The notes beneath the pieces were generated by a model, which worked only from the letters and a program-made list of their open reading frames with translations, searched no databases and had not been told where the DNA came from. A stretch of 64,000 bases of DNA from the NCBI GenBank assembly GCA_020249265.1, contig JADCGA010000017.1:1-64000 (forward strand), written 5' to 3'. Made by a program: the position numbers and the translations under genes. Origin of the DNA: Roseomonas sp. (GTDB lineage Bacteria; Pseudomonadota; Alphaproteobacteria; Acetobacterales; Acetobacteraceae). Shown here piece after piece: positions 42,745 through 52,219 of this stretch (its first letter is position 1; each line of letters opens with the position of its first letter).

Positions 42745-43872
42745 ATGGGCGCACTTAACGGCATCACAGTGCTGGAACTGGCAGGGATTGGGCCAGGTCC
42801 CTTCTGCGCGATGTTGCTGGCCGATATGGGGGCGCGGGTGATCCGCATTGATCGCCCCGAAGGCCCGCCCGGTACGCGCGATGATGTCGTTCTGCGTGGG
42901 CGTCGGTCCCTGTCTCTTGATCTCAAAAATCCGACCGCTGTTGAAGCCTTGAGGCGCATGACCCTGCAAGCCGATGCGTTGATTGAAGGCTTCCGGCCAG
43001 GGGTCATGGAACGGCTTGGCCTTGGCCCGGAACCGCTGCTCCAGGCAAATCCGCGCCTGATCTATGGCCGCATGACAGGATGGGGGCAGGCCGGACCACT
43101 CGCGAAACGCGCGGGGCATGACATCAACTACATCTCATTGACCGGGGCACTGCATGCCATTGGCGATGCTGATCGCCCGCCGCCGCCGCCACTCAATCTC
43201 ATCGGTGATTATGGCGGCGGCGGAATGCTGCTGGCGCTAGGTGTACTGGCGGCGTTTATCGAACGCGCCAATTCCGGCCGCGGCCAGGTGGTGGATGCCG
43301 CCATGGTGGATGGTGCGGCGCTGCTGATGGCGCCTATCTATGGCATGCTCGCCCAGGGGCGTTGGAAAGCCGCGCGGGCCGCAAACTTCCTTGATGGCGC
43401 GGCCAGTTTTTACGGCAGCTATGTCTGCGCTTGCGGCGGCCATGTTGCTGTTGGTCCCATTGAACCTGCCTTCTTCGCGGAAATGCTTGAGCGTATGGGT
43501 CTTGATGGCGCCGCTTTCGATAACCGAATGGACCCTGCGACCTGGCCCACCCACAAGGCAAGATTGGCGGAAGCATTCCTTGGTCGAACGCGCGATGAAT
43601 GGGCGGAAATCTTTGCCGATAGTGATGGCTGCGTCACGCCCATCCTTTCCATGGCTGAGGCGCCTTCGCATCCCCATATCACTGCGCGTCAGACTTTCGT
43701 CACGGCACATGGTGCTGTGCAACCAGCACCTGCGCCGCGCTTCTCTCGCACGCCATCAGCCATTGGCGCCACACCGCCATTGCGCGGCGAAAATGGCACC
43801 GAAATACTTGCGGAATTCGGCTTTTCAGCAGCGGAGATTGAAAGCCTGGTTGCCGCAGCGCCATCGCAATGA
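42745..43872 (+). CDS. CaiB/BaiF CoA-transferase family, alpha-methylacyl-CoA racemase type
   Basis: This 375-residue protein is a family III CoA-transferase-fold enzyme ([40 protein letters not shown]). The racemase signature is present: [13 protein letters not shown] holds the active His, and [19 protein letters not shown] holds the active Asp. Alpha-methylacyl-CoA racemases invert branched acyl-CoAs before beta-oxidation. An acyl-CoA synthetase and dehydrogenase follow, so a branched fatty-acid or steroid route fits. A GGGGGAG site precedes the ATG. Confidence 0.83.
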   Translation: MGALNGITVLELAGIGPGPFCAMLLADMGARVIRIDRPEGPPGTRDDVVLRGRRSLSLDLKNPTAVEALRRMTLQADALIEGFRPGVMERLGLGPEPLLQANPRLIYGRMTGWGQAGPLAKRAGHDINYISLTGALHAIGDADRPPPPPLNLIGDYGGGGMLLALGVLAAFIERANSGRGQVVDAAMVDGAALLMAPIYGMLAQGRWKAARAANFLDGAASFYGSYVCACGGHVAVGPIEPAFFAEMLERMGLDGAAFDNRMDPATWPTHKARLAEAFLGRTRDEWAEIFADSDGCVTPILSMAEAPSHPHITARQTFVTAHGAVQPAPAPRFSRTPSAIGATPPLRGENGTEILAEFGFSAAEIESLVAAAPSQ

Positions 43873-43927
43873 TTTTGTTCCTGGCCACCTGGGGCGGCCT
43901 ACATTGCGACCGTGCGGAAAACACCCG

Positions 43928-45442
43928 TTAGCGGAAGCGTTCCTTCAATACGCGGCGGAGAAGCTTGCCGGCTTCGCTGCGCGGTAATGTCTCAAGAAAC
44001 TCAACGGCAACTGGAACCTTCAGGCTACCGAGATGGGCGCGGCAATGGGCGATAATCGCTTCCGCCAGCGCGGCATTGATCGCGACATTCCCTGGTACCA
44101 CCAATGCCTGCGGGCGTTCGCCCAATTCAGCATCCGGCACCCCAATCACCGCGGCTTCCGCAACCGCCGGATGCAGGCCGAGCACAGCCTCGATCTCGGC
44201 GGGATAGATATTGACGCCGCCGGAAAGAATCAGGTCCGCCCGGCGGTCAGACAGGAAAAGGAAACCTTCCGCATCCAGCCAGCCAAGATCATGCAGGGTT
44301 GCCCAGCCCCGATCATTATAGGCAGCGGCAGTTTTTTCGGGGTCATTATGGTAGGCGAAGCGCGCCCCGCCTTCGAACCAGATGCGCCCAATTTCTCCGG
44401 GTGGGAGCGCGCGGCCTTCCTCATCCAGAATATGCACCGCGCCATAGGCGGGGCGGCCCACGCTGCCGGGTTTATGCAGCCATGTTTGACTGTCAATGAA
44501 GCAAACACCAATGCCTTCACTGCCCGCATAGTATTCGCGGATGATCGGCCCCCACCAATCCAGCATCGCCCGCTTCACCGGTATGGGGCAGGGCGCTGCC
44601 GCATGAATGGCGCAGCGATGGCTGGAAAGATCGAAAGCGTCTCGCACCGCATCCGGCAGGGCGAGCAAGCGCACGAACATTGTGGGCACCCATTGGCTAT
44701 GCGTGATGCGATGTTTTTCGATCAGCGCCAAACACGACGCGGCATCGAATTTTCGCGTGATCACCGCCGTGCCGCCACCATCAATGCTACGCTGGACATA
44801 GCGATTGGGCGCTGCGTGATAGAGCGGCGCCGGCGAAAGATACACCGTATCCGCATCAAATCCATAGAAGGCCTTCCAGCTCATGTCGAATTCAGGCTTG
44901 TGACGATCCACAAAAGGAATGAGCGGGCGACGAATACCTTTGGGCAGGCCGGTGGTGCCCGACGAATAAAGAAACTCGCGCCCGATTGGTCTTTCGCCAT
45001 CGGGCCAGGTGACAGGTCGGTCTTCCATGAGCGACCTCAGCGGCGCAAAACCTGGAATGGCACCGCCCACGCTGAAGCGATGGGGCAGGTTCTGAAGGTC
45101 CAGCGCCTCAACCAGGTTACTGAGTGCCGCTTCAGCAGCCAGCAATACCGCGCCGGAATCGCGCAGCACATGGCCCACCTCATGCGAGCGCAAATGAATG
45201 GATAGCGGCGTCACCATCAAGCCGGCGCGCTTGGCGCCATAGGTCAGGATCAGGAATTCCGGCGTGTTTTCCAACAGCAGGGCGATACCCTGCCCTGGCA
45301 TGAGCCCCAAGGCAGCCAACCCATGCGCAACCTGATTCGCGGCCTCATCCAGGGCGCGAAAGCTCAGGCTTTCGCCGCTATCGAGGAAGATGGCAGCAGG
45401 CTTGTCGGGTATTTCGCGTGCCAGATTGGCAAGGTGTGGCAT
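43928..45442 (-). CDS. AMP-dependent acyl-CoA synthetase
   Basis: This 504-residue enzyme has the ANL-family motifs: REFLYSSGTTGLPKGIRRP around residue 160, EYYAGSEGIGVCFID near 300, LSDRRADLILSGGVNIYPAE near 400, and the catalytic Lys near the end (SEAGKLLRRVLKERF). It activates a carboxylic acid as its acyl-CoA. It is divergent from the acyl-CoA dehydrogenase across a 303-base gap. The substrate is not given by sequence. Confidence 0.88.
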   Translation of the reverse strand: MPHLANLAREIPDKPAAIFLDSGESLSFRALDEAANQVAHGLAALGLMPGQGIALLLENTPEFLILTYGAKRAGLMVTPLSIHLRSHEVGHVLRDSGAVLLAAEAALSNLVEALDLQNLPHRFSVGGAIPGFAPLRSLMEDRPVTWPDGERPIGREFLYSSGTTGLPKGIRRPLIPFVDRHKPEFDMSWKAFYGFDADTVYLSPAPLYHAAPNRYVQRSIDGGGTAVITRKFDAASCLALIEKHRITHSQWVPTMFVRLLALPDAVRDAFDLSSHRCAIHAAAPCPIPVKRAMLDWWGPIIREYYAGSEGIGVCFIDSQTWLHKPGSVGRPAYGAVHILDEEGRALPPGEIGRIWFEGGARFAYHNDPEKTAAAYNDRGWATLHDLGWLDAEGFLFLSDRRADLILSGGVNIYPAEIEAVLGLHPAVAEAAVIGVPDAELGERPQALVVPGNVAINAALAEAIIAHCRAHLGSLKVPVAVEFLETLPRSEAGKLLRRVLKERFR

Positions 45443-45745
45443 TGGCCTTCCTTATAGCTTCTCTCTATTGCCCATATCCAAGATCAGATGTCTCGTCGGA
45501 TAGACCTTACGCCACACGAGACCGTCTTTGCGGCGCCTTGGCAAGATCACTTGGCGGCTGCGTAAATTGCCCAGCCAATGTCTCCTCTATAAGCGAAGAT
45601 CAGGGCCAATCACGGCACCGCTTCAAGAAATGTTTCCCCTGTCAGGCAAGGCAGGGCTTGATCGAAGCCCGGCTGCTGGACAGCAGAAGCCAGCGACAGC
45701 ACAATCCCTTTCGCACAAGATGACCACCATCCAGGAAGGCGTCGC
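45443..45745. other. divergent promoter region, no gene
   Basis: No gene is recognised. It separates the minus-strand acyl-CoA synthetase from the plus-strand acyl-CoA dehydrogenase, so it must carry both promoters. A weak candidate for the plus strand is TTGCCC at 45567 with TATAAG at 45588 (15-base spacing). Otherwise I see no operator or repeat that stands out. Confidence 0.4.
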
Positions 45746-46924
45746 ATGATTCCCCGCACGGTCTTTTCCCCGGCCCATGAACAATTCCGCGACCAGGTGC
45801 GCCGTTTTGTTGCGCGCGAAATCCTGCCCAATCACGCAGCCTGGGAAGAAGCCGGCGTGGTGCCGCGCGAAGCCTGGCGCAAGGCGGGCGAAGCCGGCCT
45901 GTTGCTCTGCAATGTTCCGGAAGAATGGGGCGGCATGGGGGGAGATTTCCTGCACAGCGCCATTGTGATCGAGGAAATGTCGCGCGCTGGCGCCACCGGC
46001 CCGGCCTTCTCACTGCATTCCGACATCGTGGCCCCCTACCTTCTGCATTACGGCACGGAAGCACAAAAACGCCGCTGGTTACCCGCCATGGCGCGTGGAG
46101 AGGCCCTGGCTGCCATTGCCATGACCGAACCGCAAGGCGGCAGTGATTTGCAGGCCATCCGTACCACGGCGATTCGTGACGGCGATGATTACGTGATCAC
46201 CGGTCAGAAAATCTACATCACCAATGCGCAAGGCGCGGATCTGATTGTGGTCGCCGCCAAGACCGACCCCACAGCGCGCGGGCGCGGTGTCAGCCTGATC
46301 CTGGTGGAGACCGATAGGTCAGGCTTTGCGCGCGGCAAGCCGCTGAAGAAGGTTGGCTGCAAGGCGATGGATACGTCAGAGCTTTTCTTTGACCAGGTAC
46401 GCGTGCCTGTCTCAAACCTGCTGGGGGCAGAAGGGCGAGGCTTTGCCCAATTGATGACGGAACTCGCGCAGGAACGCCTGGTGCAGGCGGTGCGCGCGGT
46501 GGCTTCGGCGGAAGCCGCGCTGGACCAGACCATTGCCTATGTCACCGCACGCCCGGCGTTCGGCCAGACGGTGGCGGATTTCCAGAATACACAGTTCCGG
46601 CTGGCGGAAATGCGCGCGGAGATCGCGGTGCTGCGCGTTTATGTTGACCGCTGCCTTGAAGTGCATCTGGCCGGAGGACTGGATGCGGTTGATGCGGCCA
46701 TTGCCAAGATGCAGACAACCGAAATGCTTGGCCGCGTGGTGGACCAATGCGTGCAGCTGCATGGTGGCGCGGGTTACATGTGGGAATACCCCATCGCGCG
46801 CGCCTGGGCCGATGCGCGGATGGCGCGCATCGCCGGCGGTTCCATTGAGGTGATGAAGCAGATCATCGCGCGCTCACTGCTGCCCAAGCAGGAAAAGCAA
46901 GGTGGTCGCGCGGCGGCAGAATAG
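45746..46924 (+). CDS. acyl-CoA dehydrogenase
   Basis: This 392-residue FAD enzyme has AIAMTEPQGGSDLQAIRTTA (flavin/substrate motif), GQKIYITNAQGADLIVVAAK, and the C-terminal VVDQCVQLHGGAGYMWEYPI and RIAGGSIEVMKQIIAR. It introduces the alpha,beta double bond in acyl-CoA beta-oxidation. The catalytic base should lie around residue 365-370 (GGSIEVMKQI). It acts with the CoA racemase and acyl-CoA synthetase in the same region. Confidence 0.9.
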   Translation: MIPRTVFSPAHEQFRDQVRRFVAREILPNHAAWEEAGVVPREAWRKAGEAGLLLCNVPEEWGGMGGDFLHSAIVIEEMSRAGATGPAFSLHSDIVAPYLLHYGTEAQKRRWLPAMARGEALAAIAMTEPQGGSDLQAIRTTAIRDGDDYVITGQKIYITNAQGADLIVVAAKTDPTARGRGVSLILVETDRSGFARGKPLKKVGCKAMDTSELFFDQVRVPVSNLLGAEGRGFAQLMTELAQERLVQAVRAVASAEAALDQTIAYVTARPAFGQTVADFQNTQFRLAEMRAEIAVLRVYVDRCLEVHLAGGLDAVDAAIAKMQTTEMLGRVVDQCVQLHGGAGYMWEYPIARAWADARMARIAGGSIEVMKQIIARSLLPKQEKQGGRAAAE

Positions 46925-46946
46925 CGTTTGCCGGACGCGATAAAGG

Positions 46947-46962
46947 CGCCAGCATGCTGGCG
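46947..46962. terminator. palindrome between convergent genes
   Basis: CGCCAGCATGCTGGCG is a perfect 16-base palindrome between the stops of the acyl-CoA dehydrogenase and Mrp genes. It can form a CCAG/CTGG hairpin with a short loop, without a T run. A terminator for both strands, or a protein site, is possible. Confidence 0.4.
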
Positions 46963-46973
46963 GCTGATCCGCC

Positions 46974-48077
46974 TCATTCCATCACAATCTTCGGCGCCGC
47001 ATCCGCTTTCGCCGCCGCCTTTTCCCAAACGCGGCGCGCGATACGGCGATAGGTTTGCGCCTCATCCGAATCAGGCCGCGCCATCACAATCGGCGTGCCG
47101 GCATCGGCCAATTCCCGGATTTCGAGCTTGAGTGGCAATTCGCCCAAAAACTCCACCCCAAGCCTTTCCGCTTCCCGCTTTGCCCCGCCATGGCTGAAGA
47201 TATCGGACCGATGGTTGCAATTGGGACAGCAGAAGAAGGACATATTCTCGATCAGCCCCAGCACTGGGACATTGACCTTTTCAAACATGCGCACGCCGCG
47301 CCTGGCATCCAAAAGCGCCACATCCTGCGGCGTGGAGACAATCACCGCCCCGGCCAAGGGCACGCGCTGAGACATGGTCAACTGCGCATCACCCGTCCCC
47401 GGCGGCATATCCACAATCATGACATCCAAGGGCCCCCAGGCGACCTGCCCCATCATCTGCTCCAACGCCCCCATCACCATGGGGCCGCGCCAGATCATGG
47501 GTGTTTCTTCCTCAACCAAGAAGCCGATGGACATGGCCTTCAGCCCCCAGCGGCTGAGCGGGGTGATGCGCTGGCCCTCTGAGCGCGGCCTTTCGCGCGT
47601 GCCGAGCATTTGCGGCAGCGATGGCCCGTAGATATCAGCATCCAAAAGCCCGACCTTGAGCCCATCGGCGGCCAAAGCGACGGCCAGATTGACGGCCGTT
47701 GTGGATTTGCCGACCCCGCCCTTGCCGGAAGCAACGGCGATGATCGCCCTGACATCGGCAAGCAGCATGGGTCCGGGGCTGGCGGGGCCGCGTGGCGCGG
47801 CGGGGCGGGCAGCCGGCGCTGCTTCGGCGCGATGCGCGGTCAGCACGGCGGTGGCCGAGATCACCCCCGGCACCGCGCGGGCGGCGGCTTCGGCCGCAGC
47901 GCGCACCGGTTCCATGCTGGCGGCGGCTTCCCGCGCCACCTGCAGGGCGAAATGGACCATGCCATCGCGCACCACCAGGCCCTGCACCATGCCAGCCGCC
48001 ACCACATCCCGGCCCGAAGCCGGGTCCTTCACCGCCGCCAGGGCCTTTGTCACCGCTGCCGCCAAATCATCCGCCAT
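46974..48077 (-). CDS. apbC: Mrp/ApbC-type iron-sulfur carrier ATPase
   Basis: This 367-residue protein has an N-terminal DUF59/MIP18-like domain (residues 1-80, AAVTKALAAVKDPASGRDVV) and a P-loop (ASGKGGVGKSTTAVNLAVAL) near 115. It has SIGFLVEEETPMIWRGPMVM in the middle and a CPNC cysteine pair in FFCCPNCNHRSDIFSHGG. It builds and delivers Fe-S clusters to targets. It is divergent from hflK. Confidence 0.9.
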   Translation of the reverse strand: MADDLAAAVTKALAAVKDPASGRDVVAAGMVQGLVVRDGMVHFALQVAREAAASMEPVRAAAEAAARAVPGVISATAVLTAHRAEAAPAARPAAPRGPASPGPMLLADVRAIIAVASGKGGVGKSTTAVNLAVALAADGLKVGLLDADIYGPSLPQMLGTRERPRSEGQRITPLSRWGLKAMSIGFLVEEETPMIWRGPMVMGALEQMMGQVAWGPLDVMIVDMPPGTGDAQLTMSQRVPLAGAVIVSTPQDVALLDARRGVRMFEKVNVPVLGLIENMSFFCCPNCNHRSDIFSHGGAKREAERLGVEFLGELPLKLEIRELADAGTPIVMARPDSDEAQTYRRIARRVWEKAAAKADAAPKIVME

Positions 48078-48254
48078 CGCTTGAAAAGCCCCTACCCATG
48101 GTCAATATCCGCCCCACCCGGCATTACAGCGCCGTTAGCTGCTTTCCGGGAAGGTCGCTCGCCTCTATATGGGGGTTGGCTTCCCGCTTGAAGCATCCCG
48201 CCCGGTTTAGGGCCTTTCGTTTTTGACGTTCACCTGCTGGAGGCCGAGCCTTAG

Positions 48255-49475
48255 ATGCCCTGGAACAATAATAGCGGCGGTCAAAGCCCCTGGGGCAATC
48301 CGCGCCCGCAGGGCCCTTGGGGCCAGCCGCCTTCGGGTGGCGGTGGTGGTGGCGGCCAGGGTGGCCGTGGCCCTGACATCGATGATGCGATCAGGCAGGC
48401 GCAGGAAGCGATTCGCCGCGTATTGCCAAGCGGCGGCGCGGGCGGCGGCAAGCTGGTAGCGCTAGTGGGTATTGTGGTGGTGCTTGGCTGGGCAGCTTCA
48501 GGTTTTTACCGCGTGCAGCCGGATGAACAGGGTGTGGTAATGCGCTTTGGCGCTTTCAGCCATACCACCCAGCCCGGCTTGAATTATCGCCTGCCCTGGC
48601 CGATCGAAAGCCACACAACCCCTCGTGTCACCCGAATCAACCGCGTGGATATCGGCTTTGTCGGTGCCCAGGATGGTGCCATTGGCGGGGGGCGGGTGCT
48701 GCCGGCGCGCGATGTGCTGGAAGAAAGCCTGATGCTGACGGGCGATGAGAACATCATTGACATTGATGTCGCCGTCTTCTGGCGCATCCGCGATGCCGGT
48801 GAATTCCTGTTCAATACGCGGAACCCGGAAAGCACGGTGAAAACTGCAGCTGAGAGCGTGATGCGTGAAGTGATCGGGCGCACCCCCATCCAGCCTGCGC
48901 TGACCGAAGCGCGCGCCCAGATCGAACAGGAAGTGCGCCGCGGCGCCCAGGCGATCATGGACCAATACAAGGCAGGCATTGAAGTGACCCAGGTGCAATT
49001 GCAGAAGGTGGACCCACCAGCCCAGGTGGTTGACGCTTTCCGCGATGTGCAGCGCGCCAATGCGGACCGTGAGCGTTTGCGCAATGAAGCCGAAAGCTTC
49101 CGCAATGACATCATTCCCCGCGCCCGCGGTGAGGCTGAACGCATGAGCCAGGAAGCGCAGGGCTTCCGCGAAAGCCAGGTGGCGCGTGCCGGCGGTGAAA
49201 GTGCCCGCTTCCTATCCGTGCTTTCGGCCTATGAACAGGCGCGCGATGTGACCACGCGCCGGATGTATCTGGAAACCATGGAAGAAATCTTCCGCCGCAA
49301 TCCGAAGGTCATTGTGGATGATCGCTTGCAGGGCGTGGTGCCCTTCCTGCAATTGGGTGAAACCGGCGGTGCGCGACAGTCGCCTGCCGCAGCACCTCAG
49401 CAACGGCCCGCGCCGCTGCCACCGGGTGCCGCTGCCGCGCCCATGATACAAAATCGTACGGGGGTGCCGCGATGA
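48255..49475 (+). CDS. hflK: FtsH-regulating membrane protein HflK
   Basis: This 406-residue SPFH protein begins with a Gly/Pro-rich cytoplasmic stretch (WNNNSGGQSPWGNPRPQGPW), then one membrane helix (KLVALVGIVVVLGWAASGFY). An SPFH domain follows (PDEQGVVMRFGAFSHTTQPG) and a long coiled coil (ADRERLRNEAESFRNDIIPR). HflK and HflC form the large complex that caps FtsH and limits its proteolysis. It starts a four-gene unit with an ATGA overlap to hflC. The Gly-rich head is typical. Confidence 0.92.
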   Translation: MPWNNNSGGQSPWGNPRPQGPWGQPPSGGGGGGGQGGRGPDIDDAIRQAQEAIRRVLPSGGAGGGKLVALVGIVVVLGWAASGFYRVQPDEQGVVMRFGAFSHTTQPGLNYRLPWPIESHTTPRVTRINRVDIGFVGAQDGAIGGGRVLPARDVLEESLMLTGDENIIDIDVAVFWRIRDAGEFLFNTRNPESTVKTAAESVMREVIGRTPIQPALTEARAQIEQEVRRGAQAIMDQYKAGIEVTQVQLQKVDPPAQVVDAFRDVQRANADRERLRNEAESFRNDIIPRARGEAERMSQEAQGFRESQVARAGGESARFLSVLSAYEQARDVTTRRMYLETMEEIFRRNPKVIVDDRLQGVVPFLQLGETGGARQSPAAAPQQRPAPLPPGAAAAPMIQNRTGVPR

Positions 49476-50359
49476 ACCGCTCCATTATTCTGCTCGGCAT
49501 TCTGGCCGCAGCGATTTTCACCGCGTCTTCCACGCTGTTCACGGTGCATCAGACGCAGCAGGTGCTGATCACGCAATTCGGCGAACCGCGCAAGGTGATC
49601 CAGGAACCTGGGCTGCACTGGAAGCTGCCCTTCATTCAAACTGTCATCACCTTTGATCGCCGCTTGCTGGATTTTGACGCGCCGGGCGAAGAAGTGATCC
49701 TGGGCGATCAACGCCGCCTGATTGTGGATAGCTTCACGCGCTACCGCATCACCGATCCGCTGCGCTTCTTCCAGACGGTGGGCGCGACCGAAGCGGGCAT
49801 TCGCGCCCGGCTCAATTCCATCGTCACCTCATCCTTGCGCCGCGTGCTGGGCAATGAACCGCTGCTTGCTGTTCTGTCCACGGATCGCGCCCGGATCATG
49901 GGTGAAATTCGCCGTCAGGTGAATGAAGAAGCGCGCCAATTCGGTATTGCCGTGGAAGATGTGCGCATTCGCCGCGCTGATCTGCCGGGCGAAAACACGC
50001 AAGCCATCCTGTCGCGCATGCAATCCGAACGTGAACGCGTGGCGCGCGAAGCCCGCGCTGAAGGTGCGGAAGTGGCGCAGCGCGTGCGCGCAAGTGCTGA
50101 GCGTGAACGCACCGTATTGATCGCGGAAGCCCAGGCGCAGGCCGATATCCTGCGCGGTCAGGGCGAACAGGAAGCCATCCGCATTTTCGCGGAAGCCTTC
50201 CAGCGCGACCCGGCCTTCTTCCAATTCTGGCGCACCATGCAGGCGTATCGTGAGGCCTTTGCCGAAGGCGACACACGCTTGGTGCTGACGCCGGATTCGG
50301 AATTCTTCCGCTACTTCCGCGAAAGCCCGAATAGCCTTCCGGCACCTGCGCCAAGGTGA
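49472..50359 (+). CDS. hflC: FtsH-regulating membrane protein HflC
   Basis: This 295-residue SPFH protein has an N-terminal membrane helix (SIILLGILAAAIFTASSTLF), the SPFH core (QTQQVLITQFGEPRKVIQEP, DQRRLIVDSFTRYRITDPLR), and a coiled coil (MQSERERVAREARAEGAEVA). It pairs with HflK in the periplasm-facing FtsH regulator. It overlaps both hflK (ATGA) and the DUF2065 gene (GTGA). Confidence 0.94.
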   Translation: MNRSIILLGILAAAIFTASSTLFTVHQTQQVLITQFGEPRKVIQEPGLHWKLPFIQTVITFDRRLLDFDAPGEEVILGDQRRLIVDSFTRYRITDPLRFFQTVGATEAGIRARLNSIVTSSLRRVLGNEPLLAVLSTDRARIMGEIRRQVNEEARQFGIAVEDVRIRRADLPGENTQAILSRMQSERERVAREARAEGAEVAQRVRASAERERTVLIAEAQAQADILRGQGEQEAIRIFAEAFQRDPAFFQFWRTMQAYREAFAEGDTRLVLTPDSEFFRYFRESPNSLPAPAPR

Positions 50360-50550
50360 GCTTCACCGCGCTGCTCCAGGGCATAGCCGTCGTGCTGGCC
50401 CTGGAGGGCTTGGCCTATGCCATCGCCCCCGGCTTCATGCGCCGGATGCTGGCTAGCCTTGCCGAAACACCTGAGGCGCGGCTCAGGATTGGCGGGCTGG
50501 TCGCCGCGGTGGGCGGCATTAGCCTTGCCTGGCTGCTCAAGCTTTTATGA
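50356..50550 (+). CDS. DUF2065 small membrane protein
   Basis: This 64-residue protein has two hydrophobic helices (ALLQGIAVVLALEGLAYAIA and LRIGGLVAAVGGISLAWLLK) flanking MRRMLASLAETPEA. It matches the DUF2065 (YjeT-like) proteins that follow hflC in many Gram-negative genomes. It starts with a GTG overlapping the hflC stop, so it is co-translated. The function is unknown; a part in the HflKC complex has been proposed from conserved order. Confidence 0.85.
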   Translation: MSFTALLQGIAVVLALEGLAYAIAPGFMRRMLASLAETPEARLRIGGLVAAVGGISLAWLLKLL

Positions 50551-50654
50551 CGCTGTCGCTTTTTGTCGCATTTCGTTGCCGTGAGATGCCTTAAATTCGC
50601 GTCAAAGCCGCCAATCTGCTAGGCTGTTTGATGTATTCCCCGAGGAGAACTTCC

Positions 50655-52166
50655 TTGCGTATTGCCCATCTTGCCCTTGCCGGTGCCATGGCCCTGACGC
50701 CGCTTGCCCCCCTGTCGCTGATCAACACGGCCCAGGCGCAGCAACGCGCGCCGGAAAGCTTCGCGCCGCTCGCGCGGGAATTGCTGCCGGCGGTGGTGAA
50801 TATCTCCACCACGAAGAATGTCGCGCCGCGTAGTGGGCGGCCCAATGCGCCGGAGATGCCGCAGTTGCCGCCGGGCAGCCCGTTTGAGGAATTCTTCCGT
50901 GATTTCTTCAATCGCAATCGCCCACCCGGCCAGGGCCAGGGTGAGGGCCCGCAGCAGCGCCAGCGCCGCGCGCAATCGCTTGGTTCCGGCTTCATCATTG
51001 ATGCGCAGGAAGGCATCGTGGTCACGAATAACCACGTGATTGATGGCGCTGACGAGATCAATGTGATCCTGCAGGATAAAACCAGCATTCGCGCCGAATT
51101 GGTCGGCACGGATCCGCGCACGGATATCGCGGTGCTGCGCATCAAGCATGACAAGCCCTTGGCCGCTGTTGCTTTTGGCAATTCGGATCAATCGGAAGTG
51201 GGCGATTGGGTAATTGCCATCGGCAATCCCTTTGGCTTTGGCGGCACGGTGACGGCGGGGATTGTCTCGGCCCGTGGGCGCGATATCGGCCAGGGGCTCT
51301 ATGATGATTTCATCCAGACGGATGCTTCGATCAATCAGGGCAATTCCGGCGGGCCGCTTTTCAACATGCGCGGTCAGGTAATTGGCATCAATACCGCCAT
51401 TGTCTCCCCTAGCGGGGTGTCGGCCGGGCTTGGCTTTGCCATCCCGTCTAGTATGGCAAGCCGCGTGGTGGCGCAGCTCCGTGATGCGGGGCGTGTGCGG
51501 CGCGGCTGGATCGGGGTGAATATCCAAAGTGTGACGGATGACATTGCGGAGGCGCTGCGCCTGCCCGCTGGCACGCGCGGCGCGCTGATCGCGAATGCGC
51601 AAGCCGATGGCCCGGCGGCCAAGGCGGGGATCCGCTCTGGCGATGTGATCATTCGCTTCAATGGCGTGGCGGTCCCGGAAATGCGCGCCCTGCCCAGGAT
51701 TGTCGCGGATAACACTGTGGGCGGTTCAGTGCCCGTCGTGATTTGGCGCGATGGCAAGGAAGAAACCGTAACCGTCACGCTTGGCGAATTGCCAGCGGAA
51801 CAGCGCCAGGCGGGGGCACCGGCGGCACCTCCCGGTCCGGGTCCGGTGGAACTCACCGGGCTTGGGCTGCGGGTTGCGGCCATTACGGATGAGCTTCGCC
51901 AGCGCTTCAACCTGAAGCCCGAACAACGCGGCGTCGTGATTGTGGAAGTGACCCCCGGCACCCCTGCGGCGGAGCGTGAGCTTCGCCCCGGTGATGTGAT
52001 TGTGGAAGTGCAGCAGCAGCGCGTGGCGACGCCGTCGGAAGTGCAGGAACAGATTGAGCGTCTGCGCCGGCAGAACCGCAATGTTGGGCTTTTCGCGGTG
52101 GAAAATGCCGGCGGGCAACGCTTTGTGCCGCTACGCCTAAATGCACGGGGCAATGCGCCGGGGTAG
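50655..52166 (+). CDS. degP: Do-family periplasmic serine protease DegP/DegQ
   Basis: I place the start at the TTG at 50655: GAGGAG at 50642-50647 lies seven bases before it, and translation gives a good signal peptide (MRIAHLALAGAMALTPLAPL, then SLINTAQAQ). The ATG pair at 50628/50631 has no ribosome site. The 503-residue protease has the triad His (VTNNHVIDG), Asp (DPRTDIAVLRI) and Ser (INQGNSGGPLFN), then two PDZ domains. It removes damaged envelope proteins. It closes the hflKC-DUF2065 block. Confidence 0.9.
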   Translation: MRIAHLALAGAMALTPLAPLSLINTAQAQQRAPESFAPLARELLPAVVNISTTKNVAPRSGRPNAPEMPQLPPGSPFEEFFRDFFNRNRPPGQGQGEGPQQRQRRAQSLGSGFIIDAQEGIVVTNNHVIDGADEINVILQDKTSIRAELVGTDPRTDIAVLRIKHDKPLAAVAFGNSDQSEVGDWVIAIGNPFGFGGTVTAGIVSARGRDIGQGLYDDFIQTDASINQGNSGGPLFNMRGQVIGINTAIVSPSGVSAGLGFAIPSSMASRVVAQLRDAGRVRRGWIGVNIQSVTDDIAEALRLPAGTRGALIANAQADGPAAKAGIRSGDVIIRFNGVAVPEMRALPRIVADNTVGGSVPVVIWRDGKEETVTVTLGELPAEQRQAGAPAAPPGPGPVELTGLGLRVAAITDELRQRFNLKPEQRGVVIVEVTPGTPAAERELRPGDVIVEVQQQRVATPSEVQEQIERLRRQNRNVGLFAVENAGGQRFVPLRLNARGNAPG

Positions 52167-52182
52167 TTTTCGGGGCACGCGG

Positions 52183-52210
52183 GGGATGGCCCTTCAAACC
52201 GGGGCATCCC
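52183..52210. terminator. hairpin between degP and convergent SDR
   Basis: GGGATG and CATCCC pair, with GCCC/GGGG extending the stem. It lies between the degP stop and the convergent SDR stop. No T run, so it is a modest bidirectional candidate. Confidence 0.5.
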
Positions 52211-52219
52211 ATGCCGTTG

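Noticed and set aside
44033-45205. A 390-codon plus-strand frame opposite the acyl-CoA synthetase
   Set aside because: The synthetase has all ANL motifs; the opposite frame has none and composition typical of a shadow.
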